Positions 25,440 to 33,254 of a stretch of DNA of 38,666 nucleotides are shown in pieces. A program made the position numbers and the translations under genes. The stretch comes from Lachnospiraceae bacterium (lineage in GTDB: Bacteria; Bacillota; Clostridia; Lachnospirales; Lachnospiraceae): the NCBI GenBank assembly GCA_017391545.1, contig JAFOYD010000131.1:1-38666 (forward strand), written 5' to 3'. Position 1 is the first letter of the stretch. Each line of letters begins with the position of its first letter. The notes beneath the pieces were generated by a model that did no database searches, was not told the origin of the DNA, and saw only the letters and a list, made by a program, of their open reading frames with translations.

Positions 25440-25487
25440 TGCGCATCACCCCTTCAGTTACTGTTTGCTCTGCTGTAGACATATCTC

Positions 25488-25515
25488 AATATATGTCCTG
25501 AAACATAAAATATGA
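25488..25515 (-). promoter_or_regulatory. Sigma-E promoter of the spoIIIA operon
   Basis: On the minus strand TCATATT (25509-25515) and CATATATT (25488-25495) are 13 nt apart. Against the Bacillus sigma-E consensus (KMATATT and CATAYAHT) both boxes match at every position; the spacer is at the short end. The predicted start is about 42 nt before spoIIIAA. spoIIIA operons are known sigma-E targets. Confidence 0.75.
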
Positions 25516-25540
25516 TACCTGTCCTTAAAAAAACAAGAAA

Positions 25541-25593
25541 AGAAAACAAAAAATTCCCACAGGGCAGTATTTTGAGCTACTGTCCTGTGGGAA
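25541..25593 (-). terminator. Rho-independent terminator after pnp
   Basis: On the minus strand TTCCCACAGGACAGTA (25578-25593) pairs with TACTGCCCTGTGGGAA (25554-25569) over 16 bp with one non-Watson-Crick pair. The T-rich TTTTTTGTTT follows. It is 60 nt after the pnp stop and isolates spoIIIA from rpsO-pnp read-through. Confidence 0.92.
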
Positions 25594-25652
25594 CAATCTT
25601 CTGTTATCATAACTATTCAGAGCCTTCTGAACAGTTATCTGCTATATTCTAT

Positions 25653-27779
25653 TTACTGCTGTGCAACGTCCTTCATAGAGAAGCTGATTCTTCCCATCTT
25701 GTCCTTGCCAAGGCATACAACGGTAACAACGTCACCAAGTGTAAGAACATCCTCTACATGATTGATTCTCTCCTTAGAGATCTTGGAAATGTGAACCATT
25801 CCCTCCTTGCCCGGGGCAAACTCAAGGAATGCGCCAAACTCTTTGATGCTTACGACTTTGCCCTTGAAAATCTGGCCTTCTTCAAAATCTGTTGTGATGA
25901 TTTTGATCATCTCACATGCCTTGTCCATCATCGCCTGATCAGTACCACAGATGCTTACAAAACCATCATCTGAAATGTCGATCTTAACACCTGTCTGGTC
26001 GATAATTGCGTTGATCGTCTTTCCTCTCTGACCTACGACATCACCGATTCTCTCAGGATCGATGCGTGTCTGAATGATCTTAGGTGCATACTCTCCAACA
26101 GTAGATCTTGGCTGACCGATGCATGGAATCATGATTTCGTTCAGGATATACATTCTGGCATCCCTTGTCTTGGCAATTGCTTCCTCAACGATCGGTCTGG
26201 TCAGACCATGAATCTTGATATCCATCTGAATTGCTGTGATGCCGTCCTTTGTACCTGCGACCTTAAAGTCCATATCACCAAAGAAATCCTCAAGTCCCTG
26301 AATATCTGTCAAAACGATGTAGTCATCGTCTGTCTCACCTGTTACAAGACCGCATGAGATACCTGCAACAGGCTTTTTAATTGGTACACCCGCTGCCATC
26401 AGAGACATGGTAGATGCACAGATGGAACCCTGTGAAGTAGAACCATTTGACTCAAAAGTTTCTGATACCGTACGGATTGCATATGGGAATTCTTCCTCAG
26501 AAGGAATCACAGGCACAAGTGCCTTTTCAGCCAATGCACCATGTCCAATCTCACGACGTCCCGGTCCTCTGGAAGGCTTTGTCTCACCTACAGAGTAAGA
26601 AGGGAAGTTGTAGTGATGCATATATCTCTTTGCTGTCTCATTTTCATCGAGGCCATCAATCTTCTGAACCTCTGACAATGGTGCCAGTGTTGTTACCGTA
26701 CAGATCTGTGTCTGTCCACGTGTAAACATGGCAGAACCATGTACTCTTGGTATAATGTCAACCTCAGCGCCAAGCGGACGAATCTGTGTAATCGCACGAC
26801 CGTCAGGACGCTTGTGATCCTTCAAGATCATCTTGCGGACTGTCTTTTTCTGATACTGGTAGATTGCCTCACCAAGAATGGCAAGCCACTCCTCGTTGTC
26901 AGCAAATGCTTCCTCAAGCTTCTCTGTAATCTTTCTGATGTTTTCTTCTCTTACCTGCTTTTCATCAGTAAATACAGCGACCTCCATCTCTTCTGGAGGA
27001 ACGATTTCCTTAATCTTTGCAAACATTTCCTCTGGGATTGCGCAGCTTGTGTATGCATGTTTAGGCTTTCCAACCTCCGCAACAATCTGGTTGATAAATG
27101 CAATGATGGTCTGATTGATCTCATGGCACTTGTAAATCGCCTCGATCATCTTGTCCTCAGGAACCTCGTTGGCACCTGCCTCGATCATAATCACCTTCTG
27201 GCTTGTGGAAGCAACTGTAAGCTGTAAATCACCATTTTTCCACTGTTCCTGATTTGGGTTTACCACAAACTCACCATCCACAAGTCCCATCTGTGTGGTC
27301 GCGCATGGTCCGTCAAATGGAATATCTGATATTGAAGTAACAATTGCTGAACCAAGCATTGCAACAAGCTCCGGACGGCACTCCGGATCAACACTCATTA
27401 CCATGTTGTTCAAGGTAACATCATTTCTGTAATCCTTCGGGAACAACGGACGCATCGGTCTGTCGATTACGCGGCTTGTAAGGATTGCATTTTCGCTTGC
27501 CTTACCCTCTCTCTTATTGAAACCGCCCGGGATCTTGCCCACTGCGTAAAGCTTCTCCTCATACTCTACAGAAAGAGGGAAGAAGTCGATACCATCCCTT
27601 GGCTTATCTGATGCGGTAGCTGTACAAAGCACTGTCGTATCTCCATAATGCATCAGTGCTGCACCATTTGCCTGTGCTGCCACTCTTCCAATGTCAACTG
27701 TCAGTGTACGTCCTGCAAGTTCCATACTGTACGCCTTGTAAGACTTGTCTTTCTTTTCGCTGAATGTCATGTAATCCAT
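25653..27779 (-). CDS. pnp: Polyribonucleotide nucleotidyltransferase (PNPase)
   Basis: The 708-residue protein has two RNase PH domains (first with LAGRTLTVDIGRVAAQANGA at the start; second with RPDGRAITQIRPLGAEVD), a KH domain (IGDVVGQRGKTINAIIDQTG), and an S1 domain near the C-terminus (GKVVSIKEFGAFLEFAPG, EGMVHISK). It degrades RNA 3' to 5' with phosphate in the degradosome. The ATG at 27779 was chosen because AAGGAG lies about 7 nt upstream; an ATG 24 nt further upstream has no such site. It follows rpsO across a 261-nt leader with two large hairpins, which suggests post-transcriptional control. Confidence 0.97.
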   Translation of the reverse strand: MDYMTFSEKKDKSYKAYSMELAGRTLTVDIGRVAAQANGAALMHYGDTTVLCTATASDKPRDGIDFFPLSVEYEEKLYAVGKIPGGFNKREGKASENAILTSRVIDRPMRPLFPKDYRNDVTLNNMVMSVDPECRPELVAMLGSAIVTSISDIPFDGPCATTQMGLVDGEFVVNPNQEQWKNGDLQLTVASTSQKVIMIEAGANEVPEDKMIEAIYKCHEINQTIIAFINQIVAEVGKPKHAYTSCAIPEEMFAKIKEIVPPEEMEVAVFTDEKQVREENIRKITEKLEEAFADNEEWLAILGEAIYQYQKKTVRKMILKDHKRPDGRAITQIRPLGAEVDIIPRVHGSAMFTRGQTQICTVTTLAPLSEVQKIDGLDENETAKRYMHHYNFPSYSVGETKPSRGPGRREIGHGALAEKALVPVIPSEEEFPYAIRTVSETFESNGSTSQGSICASTMSLMAAGVPIKKPVAGISCGLVTGETDDDYIVLTDIQGLEDFFGDMDFKVAGTKDGITAIQMDIKIHGLTRPIVEEAIAKTRDARMYILNEIMIPCIGQPRSTVGEYAPKIIQTRIDPERIGDVVGQRGKTINAIIDQTGVKIDISDDGFVSICGTDQAMMDKACEMIKIITTDFEEGQIFKGKVVSIKEFGAFLEFAPGKEGMVHISKISKERINHVEDVLTLGDVVTVVCLGKDKMGRISFSMKDVAQQ

Positions 27780-27876
27780 ACAATTCTCCTTTTCTTTGGT
27801 CATATACGACCTTCCATAATAATAAAAAATACTACTGCTTCATGACTCTAACTGCCAAAAGTCATCAGACACAGAT

Positions 27877-27951
27877 AGAAGGTGCCGAAACTACTGAAAA
27901 ACACATGAGCGAAACATCATAAGCTTTTCAGCGGTCTCGAGCCATTCTTCT
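27877..27951 (-). promoter_or_regulatory. Long imperfect hairpin in the pnp leader
   Basis: In the minus-strand RNA the ends AGAAG and CTTCT (27947-27951 and 27877-27881) pair. They are followed inward by about 18 more positions that pair with mismatches and a bulge, including a perfect CTGAAAA/TTTTCAG block, around an apical ATGA...TCAT. No T run follows, so it is not a terminator. A possible RNase III or PNPase control element. Confidence 0.45.
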
Positions 27952-27988
27952 ATCCGTTTTTTCATTCAGGTATGAATGTGAGCTTGTG

Positions 27989-28026
27989 TGCATAAAAGGA
28001 GCGGATAATTCCGCCCCTTCTATGCA
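27989..28026 (-). promoter_or_regulatory. 17-bp hairpin between rpsO and pnp
   Basis: TGCATAGAAGGGGCGGA (minus strand, 28010-28026) pairs with TCCGCTCCTTTTATGCA (27989-28005) over 17 bp with two G-U pairs and a 4-nt loop. It begins 15 nt after the rpsO stop. The following bases are not T-rich, so it is more likely an mRNA processing or 3'-end protection element than a full terminator. Confidence 0.6.
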
Positions 28027-28040
28027 TCAGTATTTCCTGA

Positions 28041-28307
28041 TTATTTTCTGATACCAAGCTTCTCAATAAGAGCACGATATCTCTCAATGTCAGTCTTCTT
28101 TAAATAATCAAGTAAACCACGTCTCTGACCAACCATCTTTAAAAGACCACGTCTTGAATGATGATCCTTCTGGTTGTTCTTTAAGTGCTCAGTTAACTCC
28201 TGAATTCTTGCTGTTAATACTGCGATCTGAACCTCTGGTGAACCTGTGTCTCCTTCTGATCTTGCGTACTCAGCGATAATTGCCTGCTTCTTTTCCTTAG
28301 AAATCAT
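28041..28307 (-). CDS. rpsO: 30S ribosomal protein S15
   Basis: The 88-residue protein starts MISKEKKQAIIAEYARSEGD and has the S15 signature LTARIQELTEHLKNNQKDHH followed by SRRGLLKMVGQRR. It binds 16S rRNA early in 30S assembly. GGAGG precedes the ATG by 8 nt. It has its own promoter and a folded leader, and pnp follows, the same rpsO-pnp pair as in many bacteria. Confidence 0.98.
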   Translation of the reverse strand: MISKEKKQAIIAEYARSEGDTGSPEVQIAVLTARIQELTEHLKNNQKDHHSRRGLLKMVGQRRGLLDYLKKTDIERYRALIEKLGIRK

Positions 28308-28352
28308 TTTTTAATCCTCCATATAATAAATATAATATTATTGACCACCATA

Positions 28353-28388
28353 TACCAAGTCTGGGTCGGAGCGTCCCGACACTGGGTA
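28353..28388 (-). promoter_or_regulatory. Structured rpsO leader, candidate S15 autoregulatory site
   Basis: In the minus-strand RNA TACCCAGT (28381-28388) pairs with ACTTGGTA (28353-28360) over 8 positions with one mismatch. Stacked directly on top is GTCGG/CCGAC (28376-28380 with 28365-28369), with an asymmetric 4-nt CCAG bulge. It lies about 45 nt before the rpsO start in a leader of about 120 nt. S15 is known to repress its own translation through such leaders in several bacterial groups; identity with a known leader class is not shown. Confidence 0.5.
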
Positions 28389-28434
28389 CCGGCTGTTACA
28401 TCCATGTCCTATGCTGAACACAGAACACTTAAAT

Positions 28435-28463
28435 AGTATATCATACTATGTCAGCATATGCAA
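28435..28463 (-). promoter_or_regulatory. Sigma-A promoter of rpsO-pnp
   Basis: On the minus strand TTGCAT (28458-28463) and TATACT (28435-28440) are separated by exactly 17 nt, directly after the stop codon of the NlpC/P60 gene. The predicted leader is about 120 nt. Confidence 0.6.
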
Positions 28464-28466
28464 GAA

Positions 28467-29651
28467 TTAATTCGATAAAAACCGCCTTACACATGCTGGT
28501 GTACGGTAATTGACACCTGAAATCTTTATTCCTGTCTTGGGACTTGACGCATGAATTACCTGTCCATTTCCTATGTAGATCGCTACATGGTTGATACTGC
28601 CGTTTTTCGCATAAAATACGAGGTCTCCCGGTTTTGCCTCTCCAAGACTTACCTTTGTACCAAGCTGTGCCTGGGAAGCCGCATGATGTGGAAGGCTGAC
28701 ACCGTATTTTTTATAGATGCTCATCGTGAAGCCTGAACAGTCCGCTCCATTCGTAAGACTTGTTCCACCCCACACATAAGGATTTCCGACAAACTGTTTT
28801 GCATACTGCACGAGGTCTACGCGCACATCTGACACACCCTGTCCATAGAGCAGCTCTGTCAGTGTAACTGCCTTCTCAAGCCGTTCCTCTACATCTACAT
28901 ACTCTCCGGAAACGTAGGCTTCCTCATCATCAAGCAGAAACTTGACCCAGCCATTGTCCATGATTTCGACGACCTCAAGCTCCTCCTCCTGCGGAATCAG
29001 CGTAATTACGATAGAATCCGTATTCGGCTCCTCCCTGACCTTAAGCGTTTCCGTATTGACCACAGCAATCATGGATGCTACCTCTTTGCCCCTTGCAATT
29101 GCTGCGTCACCCATATACAAAAACTCTGTGCTACAGTAGCCATCTACTTTTCCTGATTTGATATGCGCCCATCCGTTCTCATCAATATCCAGTATTTCAC
29201 AGGCAGCATCTTTTGTGAGCTTTCCGATCAGCTTTGCATTTTCATTTGGTTCCTGTCTGATATTCAGATGATTGTCTACATGTGCGATTCCAAGGTTCGT
29301 ATAGCCCCAATATGTCTCTGGCTCTTTCACCTCTTCGTCTGGTTCAGCAGCTTCATTTTCTGCATCTGTTCCCATACTTCTTGCCTGTGTTTCTCCAGAT
29401 CGGATCTCATCCTCTGTCTCTTCAAAAACAGATCCGATTCCCGCTGACAGTTCCACATCATCTCCTGCATCCGTATCCTCTTCACTTGCATCAGCTTCAA
29501 GAATGTCGAGCGTGATCTGTTCCCTTTCTTCCTTAGAATTGAAATCATCCTGTCTTGTATTTGCATAAGCGCCACTCCCAAACAGCACTACTGCAAGTCC
29601 TACTCCTGCTATTACACCCGTGTACTTCAATCTGTTTATCTTTTTCATCAT
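28467..29651 (-). CDS. Secreted NlpC/P60 peptidoglycan hydrolase with two SH3 domains
   Basis: The 394-residue product has a signal peptide (residues about 1-30, ending SGAYA), an acidic Glu/Asp-rich linker to about 115, two bacterial SH3 domains (about 120-185 and 195-260), and a C-terminal NlpC/P60 domain. The catalytic triad is visible: Cys 305 in NGADCSGF, His 355 in SINHVAIYIG, and His 367 in VIHASS. It should cut peptidoglycan stem peptides outside the cell. Alternative starts up to 39 nt upstream add a hydrophilic stretch; MMKKINRLK was chosen for its signal-peptide form. It stands alone between its own promoter and rpsO. Confidence 0.92.
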   Translation of the reverse strand: MMKKINRLKYTGVIAGVGLAVVLFGSGAYANTRQDDFNSKEEREQITLDILEADASEEDTDAGDDVELSAGIGSVFEETEDEIRSGETQARSMGTDAENEAAEPDEEVKEPETYWGYTNLGIAHVDNHLNIRQEPNENAKLIGKLTKDAACEILDIDENGWAHIKSGKVDGYCSTEFLYMGDAAIARGKEVASMIAVVNTETLKVREEPNTDSIVITLIPQEEELEVVEIMDNGWVKFLLDDEEAYVSGEYVDVEERLEKAVTLTELLYGQGVSDVRVDLVQYAKQFVGNPYVWGGTSLTNGADCSGFTMSIYKKYGVSLPHHAASQAQLGTKVSLGEAKPGDLVFYAKNGSINHVAIYIGNGQVIHASSPKTGIKISGVNYRTPACVRRFLSN

Positions 29652-29691
29652 CTCAATCCAATTCCTCATTCGCTGCCACCAGTACACCATT

Positions 29692-29718
29692 GTTACTGTT
29701 TACTCCGTTCCAGTAACG
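29692..29718. repeat. 27-bp interspersed repeat, copy A
   Basis: This copy differs at one base of 27 from copy B at 29825-29851. Its ends GTTACTG and CAGTAAC form a 7-bp inverted repeat. It lies in the predicted 5' leader of the NlpC/P60 mRNA, downstream of that gene's promoter, so it would fold into a hairpin in the transcript. Confidence 0.7.
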
Positions 29719-29767
29719 TCACCAGCGCCACATTGTTACATATATATTACAAATAAGTTACGAACAT

Positions 29768-29796
29768 AATATATCATTCGGCAGCGTGGATGTCAA
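29768..29796 (-). promoter_or_regulatory. Sigma-A promoter of the NlpC/P60 gene
   Basis: On the minus strand a perfect TTGACA (29791-29796) and TATATT (29768-29773) are exactly 17 nt apart, between the two 27-bp repeat copies. The predicted leader is about 110 nt and contains repeat copy A. Confidence 0.7.
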
Positions 29797-29824
29797 CGCA
29801 ATCTGCCTGACAAATATATCCATG

Positions 29825-29851
29825 GTTACTGTTCACTCCGTTCCAGTAACG
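29825..29851. repeat. 27-bp interspersed repeat, copy B, overlapping the ribF 3' end
   Basis: This copy has the same 7-bp GTTACTG/CAGTAAC ends as copy A. Read on the minus strand it encodes the last residues (VTGTE) and the stop TGA (29833-29835) of ribF. The equivalent position in copy A is TAA in this frame, also a stop. Confidence 0.7.
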
Positions 29852-30801
29852 AGCAAAGATCCATGATACTCTTTCCCTGTTTTAATGTCTGACTCCATCT
29901 GTGCCTTCAGTGCATCGACACTATCAAAGCGCATCTCCGGTCTTTTGAATTTCAGCAAATATACCTCCATATCATCACCGTAAACGTTACTGTCAAAATC
30001 ATAAATATAAGTCTCCACGCCCATGACGAAACGATTGTCCACAGTCGGCTTTGTTCCAATATTAGTAATAGAAGGAAGCTTCTTACCGTCATAGGGCATC
30101 GTTCCATCTTTGCTGTGAAGGTATACATAGGAATAATACACTCCATTCGGGGGCAGCAGCTTTTCCTTTGGGGGCAACAGATTGACAGTCGGCATTCCAA
30201 TCGTACGCCCAAGCTTTCTACCATGAACGATTTCCCCACCGATATGATAAGGTGTCCCCAAAAGCTTTGTCACCAGCTCCATGTTTCCATTCCTTACCTC
30301 CTCACGGACATAAGTAGAGCTTACTTCCCTGCCTTCGTATAACACCTTGTCAATAATGATCACATCATATCCATATTCTGCAGCCTTTGCCTGTAGCAGC
30401 GTGCAGTCTCCGGCTCCACGCTTACCATAGGACACATCATCACCGGCTACAACGCACTTGGCATGAATCCTGTCGACCAGTACCTTTTTAATATAAGCTT
30501 CCGGCTCCATATCAGCAATCTCCTGATAAAACGGATACTCAATCAGATAATCAACCCCTGCATTCTCAAAGATCCTGCGCTTTTCGGCGATTGTAGAAAG
30601 ATCTTTGACAGCTTCTCTGCTAAAAAATGCCGCTGGAGATGGCACAAACGTAAACACAACGGATTTGAGGCCTCTTTTTTTCTGTTCCTCAAGCTGTCCC
30701 AGAAGCTTTTGATGGCCTCTGTGAAATCCATCAAATTTTCCAATTGCCACAGCAGTTTTTTCACTGATATAAAAGTCTGTCGTATTCTCTATAATTTTCA
30801 T
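29833..30801 (-). CDS. ribF: Bifunctional riboflavin kinase/FAD synthetase
   Basis: The 322-residue protein has the N-terminal FAD synthetase domain with the nucleotidyltransferase motif GKFDGFHRGHQKLLG and VAGDDVSYGKRGAGD, and a C-terminal riboflavin kinase domain with GRTIGMPTVNL and SITNIGTKPTVD. It makes FMN, then FAD. It follows truB by 7 nt, a conserved pairing. The last residues come from the 27-bp repeat, so the extreme C-terminus is probably not ancestral. Confidence 0.97.
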   Translation of the reverse strand: MKIIENTTDFYISEKTAVAIGKFDGFHRGHQKLLGQLEEQKKRGLKSVVFTFVPSPAAFFSREAVKDLSTIAEKRRIFENAGVDYLIEYPFYQEIADMEPEAYIKKVLVDRIHAKCVVAGDDVSYGKRGAGDCTLLQAKAAEYGYDVIIIDKVLYEGREVSSTYVREEVRNGNMELVTKLLGTPYHIGGEIVHGRKLGRTIGMPTVNLLPPKEKLLPPNGVYYSYVYLHSKDGTMPYDGKKLPSITNIGTKPTVDNRFVMGVETYIYDFDSNVYGDDMEVYLLKFKRPEMRFDSVDALKAQMESDIKTGKEYHGSLLVTGTE

Positions 30802-30808
30802 GATCTAC

Positions 30809-31714
30809 CTATCCCAAAAACATTTTAAAAGGCTTGAATACCCCTTCATTTTTTACAAATGCATAAACTGCTTTGAATTCACCGTTACAGCTATATACCC
30901 TGAGCATATCATGATCCTTAAAAGACACATGATCATCCAAGACAAGCTGTCTTGGATAAAGCTTATTTCCGTTTAAGAGCGCACTCTGCGCCTCGGGCTT
31001 AACAGTCGTTCCTGCGTATTCCATAAAAATACTGTCCGGCGCCATCACATAGTTTTCATATGCATTTGATGCCATAAGCTCCTCTACCTTAGAAAGCGTG
31101 ATGGCATCTTCTATCTTAAAACTTCCGACCCGCGTGCGGACCAGGGAAGCCATCGCTGCCCCACAGCCAAGTTTTTCGCCAATGTCAGCGCACAGGGCTC
31201 TGATATAAGTTCCCTTCGAGCAGCTCACCACGAACCTTACCTCCGGCAGACTAATCTCCAGAATTCTGATTGACGGAATATCTACGTGTCTGGACTGTCG
31301 CTCGATTTCCTTACCTTCTCTTGCAAGCTCATAGAGCTTTTTCCCATTGACCTTCAGTGCCGAATACATTGGCGGTATCTGCTCATAGCCACCTACAAAG
31401 CTCATAATGGCAGCTTCGACATCTGTCACGCTAACATTCACATCTGATTCTGTAAGTATTCTGCCACTCAGATCCTGCGTATCTGTCGTAACGCCCAGCT
31501 TCATGCATGCCTCATATTCCTTGCTCTTGTCAGTCATCAGGTCACAAAGCTTTGTGGCATTGCCAAAGCACACAGGAAGGACCCCTACCGCGTCGGGGTC
31601 CAATGTACCTGTGTGTCCGATTTTTTTTTGTTTTACGATTCCCCGAAGCTTTGCTACTACATCGTGTGATGTAAAGCCAGCTTCCTTATAAATGTTCATG
31701 ATACCATTGATCAC
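30809..31714 (-). CDS. truB: tRNA pseudouridine(55) synthase TruB
   Basis: The product has 301 residues. It begins INGIMNIYKEAGFTSHDVVA and has the catalytic motif HTGTLDPDAVGVLPV, with the nucleophilic Asp, and the KL-rich YSALKVNGKKLYELAREG region. It converts U55 to pseudouridine in the T loop of most tRNAs. The GTG at 31714 (just before INGI) was chosen because family members start here; a TTG 21 nt upstream is the alternative. It lies between nrnA and ribF in an operon. Confidence 0.96.
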   Translation of the reverse strand: MINGIMNIYKEAGFTSHDVVAKLRGIVKQKKIGHTGTLDPDAVGVLPVCFGNATKLCDLMTDKSKEYEACMKLGVTTDTQDLSGRILTESDVNVSVTDVEAAIMSFVGGYEQIPPMYSALKVNGKKLYELAREGKEIERQSRHVDIPSIRILEISLPEVRFVVSCSKGTYIRALCADIGEKLGCGAAMASLVRTRVGSFKIEDAITLSKVEELMASNAYENYVMAPDSIFMEYAGTTVKPEAQSALLNGNKLYPRQLVLDDHVSFKDHDMLRVYSCNGEFKAVYAFVKNEGVFKPFKMFLG

Positions 31715-31738
31715 AGTTCCACCACCATTGCCCAAAAG

Positions 31739-32725
31739 TTACATTTCCTCTTTCATTTCCTCGTCATGCTTCTTCATCTGAAGTTCAATCTGTCCTGAAA
31801 TGTTATTTACAACATCATAGAAGGTTCCGTTCATACTACAGCCCGCGGCCCTTACATGACCACCACCGCCAAAATACTCAGCGACCTTGCTCACATCTAC
31901 ATAGTTATTAGAACGGAGGCTTACTTTATACTCAAGATTTCCAATCTCATACATAAAAATAGCACACTCCACGCCCTTCGTAATGCGTAGCTGGTTAACA
32001 ATCCCCTCCAGATCGGCGGAAGTCGCATTATAGAATGAAAGTGTCTTGTTATCAATGGCACTGACAACACATCTGCCATCCATAAACATGATGCTCTCAA
32101 GCATTGCTCTTCCTAAAAGCTGATTCTGCGTATATGTTTTTTCATAGAATGTCTGATCTATGAGAGCCGGAAAATCAAAACCAAATTTAATAAGCTCCGC
32201 CGCGATCATCAATGTCTTTGGCGAAGTATTGGAATACTTAAATATGCCTGTATCATGAATGATTCCAATATAAATCGCCTTTGCGATCTCCTCGTCCATA
32301 TACTCTTTATCAATCAGATCATACACAAGCTCCGCTGTAGAACTGATGCCCGGAATGACATAATTCACATCTCCACAGCCTCTCTCATTGCTTACGTGAT
32401 GATCTATATTAATGCGCTTTTTAGCATTTGCAAACATTTCCTCTGCTTTGCCAAGACGGCTTTTTTCACAGTCAAGTACAATAAATACATCAGCAGCTCC
32501 TTCTAACGCATAGGTCTGGTCAATCTTTTCAAAATCCTTGATACAGGCGAATACCTCTGACGGCTCCTCAAGGCACACTTTGATATCCGCATTTGGCAAA
32601 ACCTTTTTCAAATACAGATACATCGCCATACAAGAACCGATACAGTCTCCATCAGGTCTGATATGTCCTGATATCACAATCGTTTCTGCTGTCATACATT
32701 CTTCTAACAAATCAATCTTTATCAT
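31739..32725 (-). CDS. nrnA: DHH/DHHA1 phosphoesterase, bifunctional oligoribonuclease/PAP phosphatase
   Basis: The 328-residue protein has the DHH-family motifs HIRPDGDCIGS (about residues 21-31), INIDHHVSNE and the C-terminal DHHA1 motif GGGGHVRAAGCSM. NrnA degrades short RNA (nanoRNA) and removes phosphate from pAp. The gene order rbfA-nrnA-truB-ribF is frequent in Firmicutes. A terminator and a promoter separate it from rbfA here. Confidence 0.95.
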   Translation of the reverse strand: MIKIDLLEECMTAETIVISGHIRPDGDCIGSCMAMYLYLKKVLPNADIKVCLEEPSEVFACIKDFEKIDQTYALEGAADVFIVLDCEKSRLGKAEEMFANAKKRINIDHHVSNERGCGDVNYVIPGISSTAELVYDLIDKEYMDEEIAKAIYIGIIHDTGIFKYSNTSPKTLMIAAELIKFGFDFPALIDQTFYEKTYTQNQLLGRAMLESIMFMDGRCVVSAIDNKTLSFYNATSADLEGIVNQLRITKGVECAIFMYEIGNLEYKVSLRSNNYVDVSKVAEYFGGGGHVRAAGCSMNGTFYDVVNNISGQIELQMKKHDEEMKEEM

Positions 32726-32761
32726 ATAATCACTACCTTATAAATCAATTCATATAACTAC

Positions 32762-32783
32762 TGCGCAACCTCATGGTTACGCA
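32762..32783 (-). promoter_or_regulatory. Small hairpin in the nrnA leader
   Basis: On the minus strand TGCGTAACC and GGTTGCGCA pair over 9 bp (one G-U) around a 4-nt ATGA loop. It lies 37 nt before the nrnA start and is not followed by a T run. Function unknown. Confidence 0.45.
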
Positions 32784-32798
32784 CAACTCACTCTGTAC

Positions 32799-32827
32799 AT
32801 CATACACAAAAGTATCTGGGAAGTCAA
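32799..32827 (-). promoter_or_regulatory. Sigma-A promoter of nrnA-truB-ribF, overlapping the rbfA terminator
   Basis: On the minus strand TTGACT (32822-32827) and TATGAT (32799-32804) are 17 nt apart. The -35 lies across the loop and 3' arm of the rbfA terminator hairpin, so the same bases serve both signals. Confidence 0.55.
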
Positions 32828-32842
32828 ATACTTCCCAGATAC
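32804..32842 (-). terminator. Rho-independent terminator after rbfA
   Basis: GTATCTGGGAAG (minus strand, 32831-32842) and CTTCCCAGATAC (32812-32823) form a perfect 12-bp stem with a 7-nt loop. TTTTGTG follows. It ends the rimP-nusA-infB-rbfA operon 14 nt after the rbfA stop. Confidence 0.9.
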
Positions 32843-32855
32843 CCCCAAAAAATTT

Positions 32856-33254
32856 CTATTCTATTTCATCGTCTTTATTATCGTCAACATGTCTTTCGTC
32901 GTCCGCCCTGTTAACTTCATCGATCATCTTTGACATGGACACTCCATAAGCAATGGACTGATCCAGCACAAAACGAATCTCGGGCGTATTTCTCAGATTG
33001 ATCTTTTTGGCAAGAAGGCTTCTGATATACCCCTCAGCGCTCTTTAAGCCTGCGAGTGTATCTTTCTGCGATTCCTCATTTCCAAGCACACTGATCCATG
33101 CCTTACAGGTCTTAAGGTCAGGTGCCACCTCTACAGCCACCACGGAGGTCATTGGATTGATTCTGGGATCTTTAATCTCGCTCCTGATCACCTCCGCAAG
33201 AACACGATGAACTTCCCCGTTCACACGGGTATTTTTCACACTGTTTTTTCTCAT
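32856..33254 (-). CDS. rbfA: 30S ribosome-binding factor RbfA
   Basis: The 132-residue KH-like protein begins KNTRVNGEVHRVLAEVIRSE and has the conserved SVVAVEVAPDLKTCKAWISV and IRFVLDQSIAYG. It helps mature the 16S rRNA 5' end on the 30S subunit. It abuts infB with no gap (infB stop directly before its ATG). The extreme C-terminus is acidic (DDERHVDDNKDDEIE), a common feature. Confidence 0.97.
   Translation of the reverse strand: MRKNSVKNTRVNGEVHRVLAEVIRSEIKDPRINPMTSVVAVEVAPDLKTCKAWISVLGNEESQKDTLAGLKSAEGYIRSLLAKKINLRNTPEIRFVLDQSIAYGVSMSKMIDEVNRADDERHVDDNKDDEIE

Noticed and set aside
29825..29851. Repeat copy B as a ribF terminator
   Set aside because: The stem is only 7 bp and no T run follows on either strand; it fits better as an interspersed repeat.
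29692..29851. The two 27-bp repeats as terminal repeats of one small transposon
   Set aside because: They are direct, not inverted, relative to each other, and a housekeeping promoter lies between them; no target duplication is evident.
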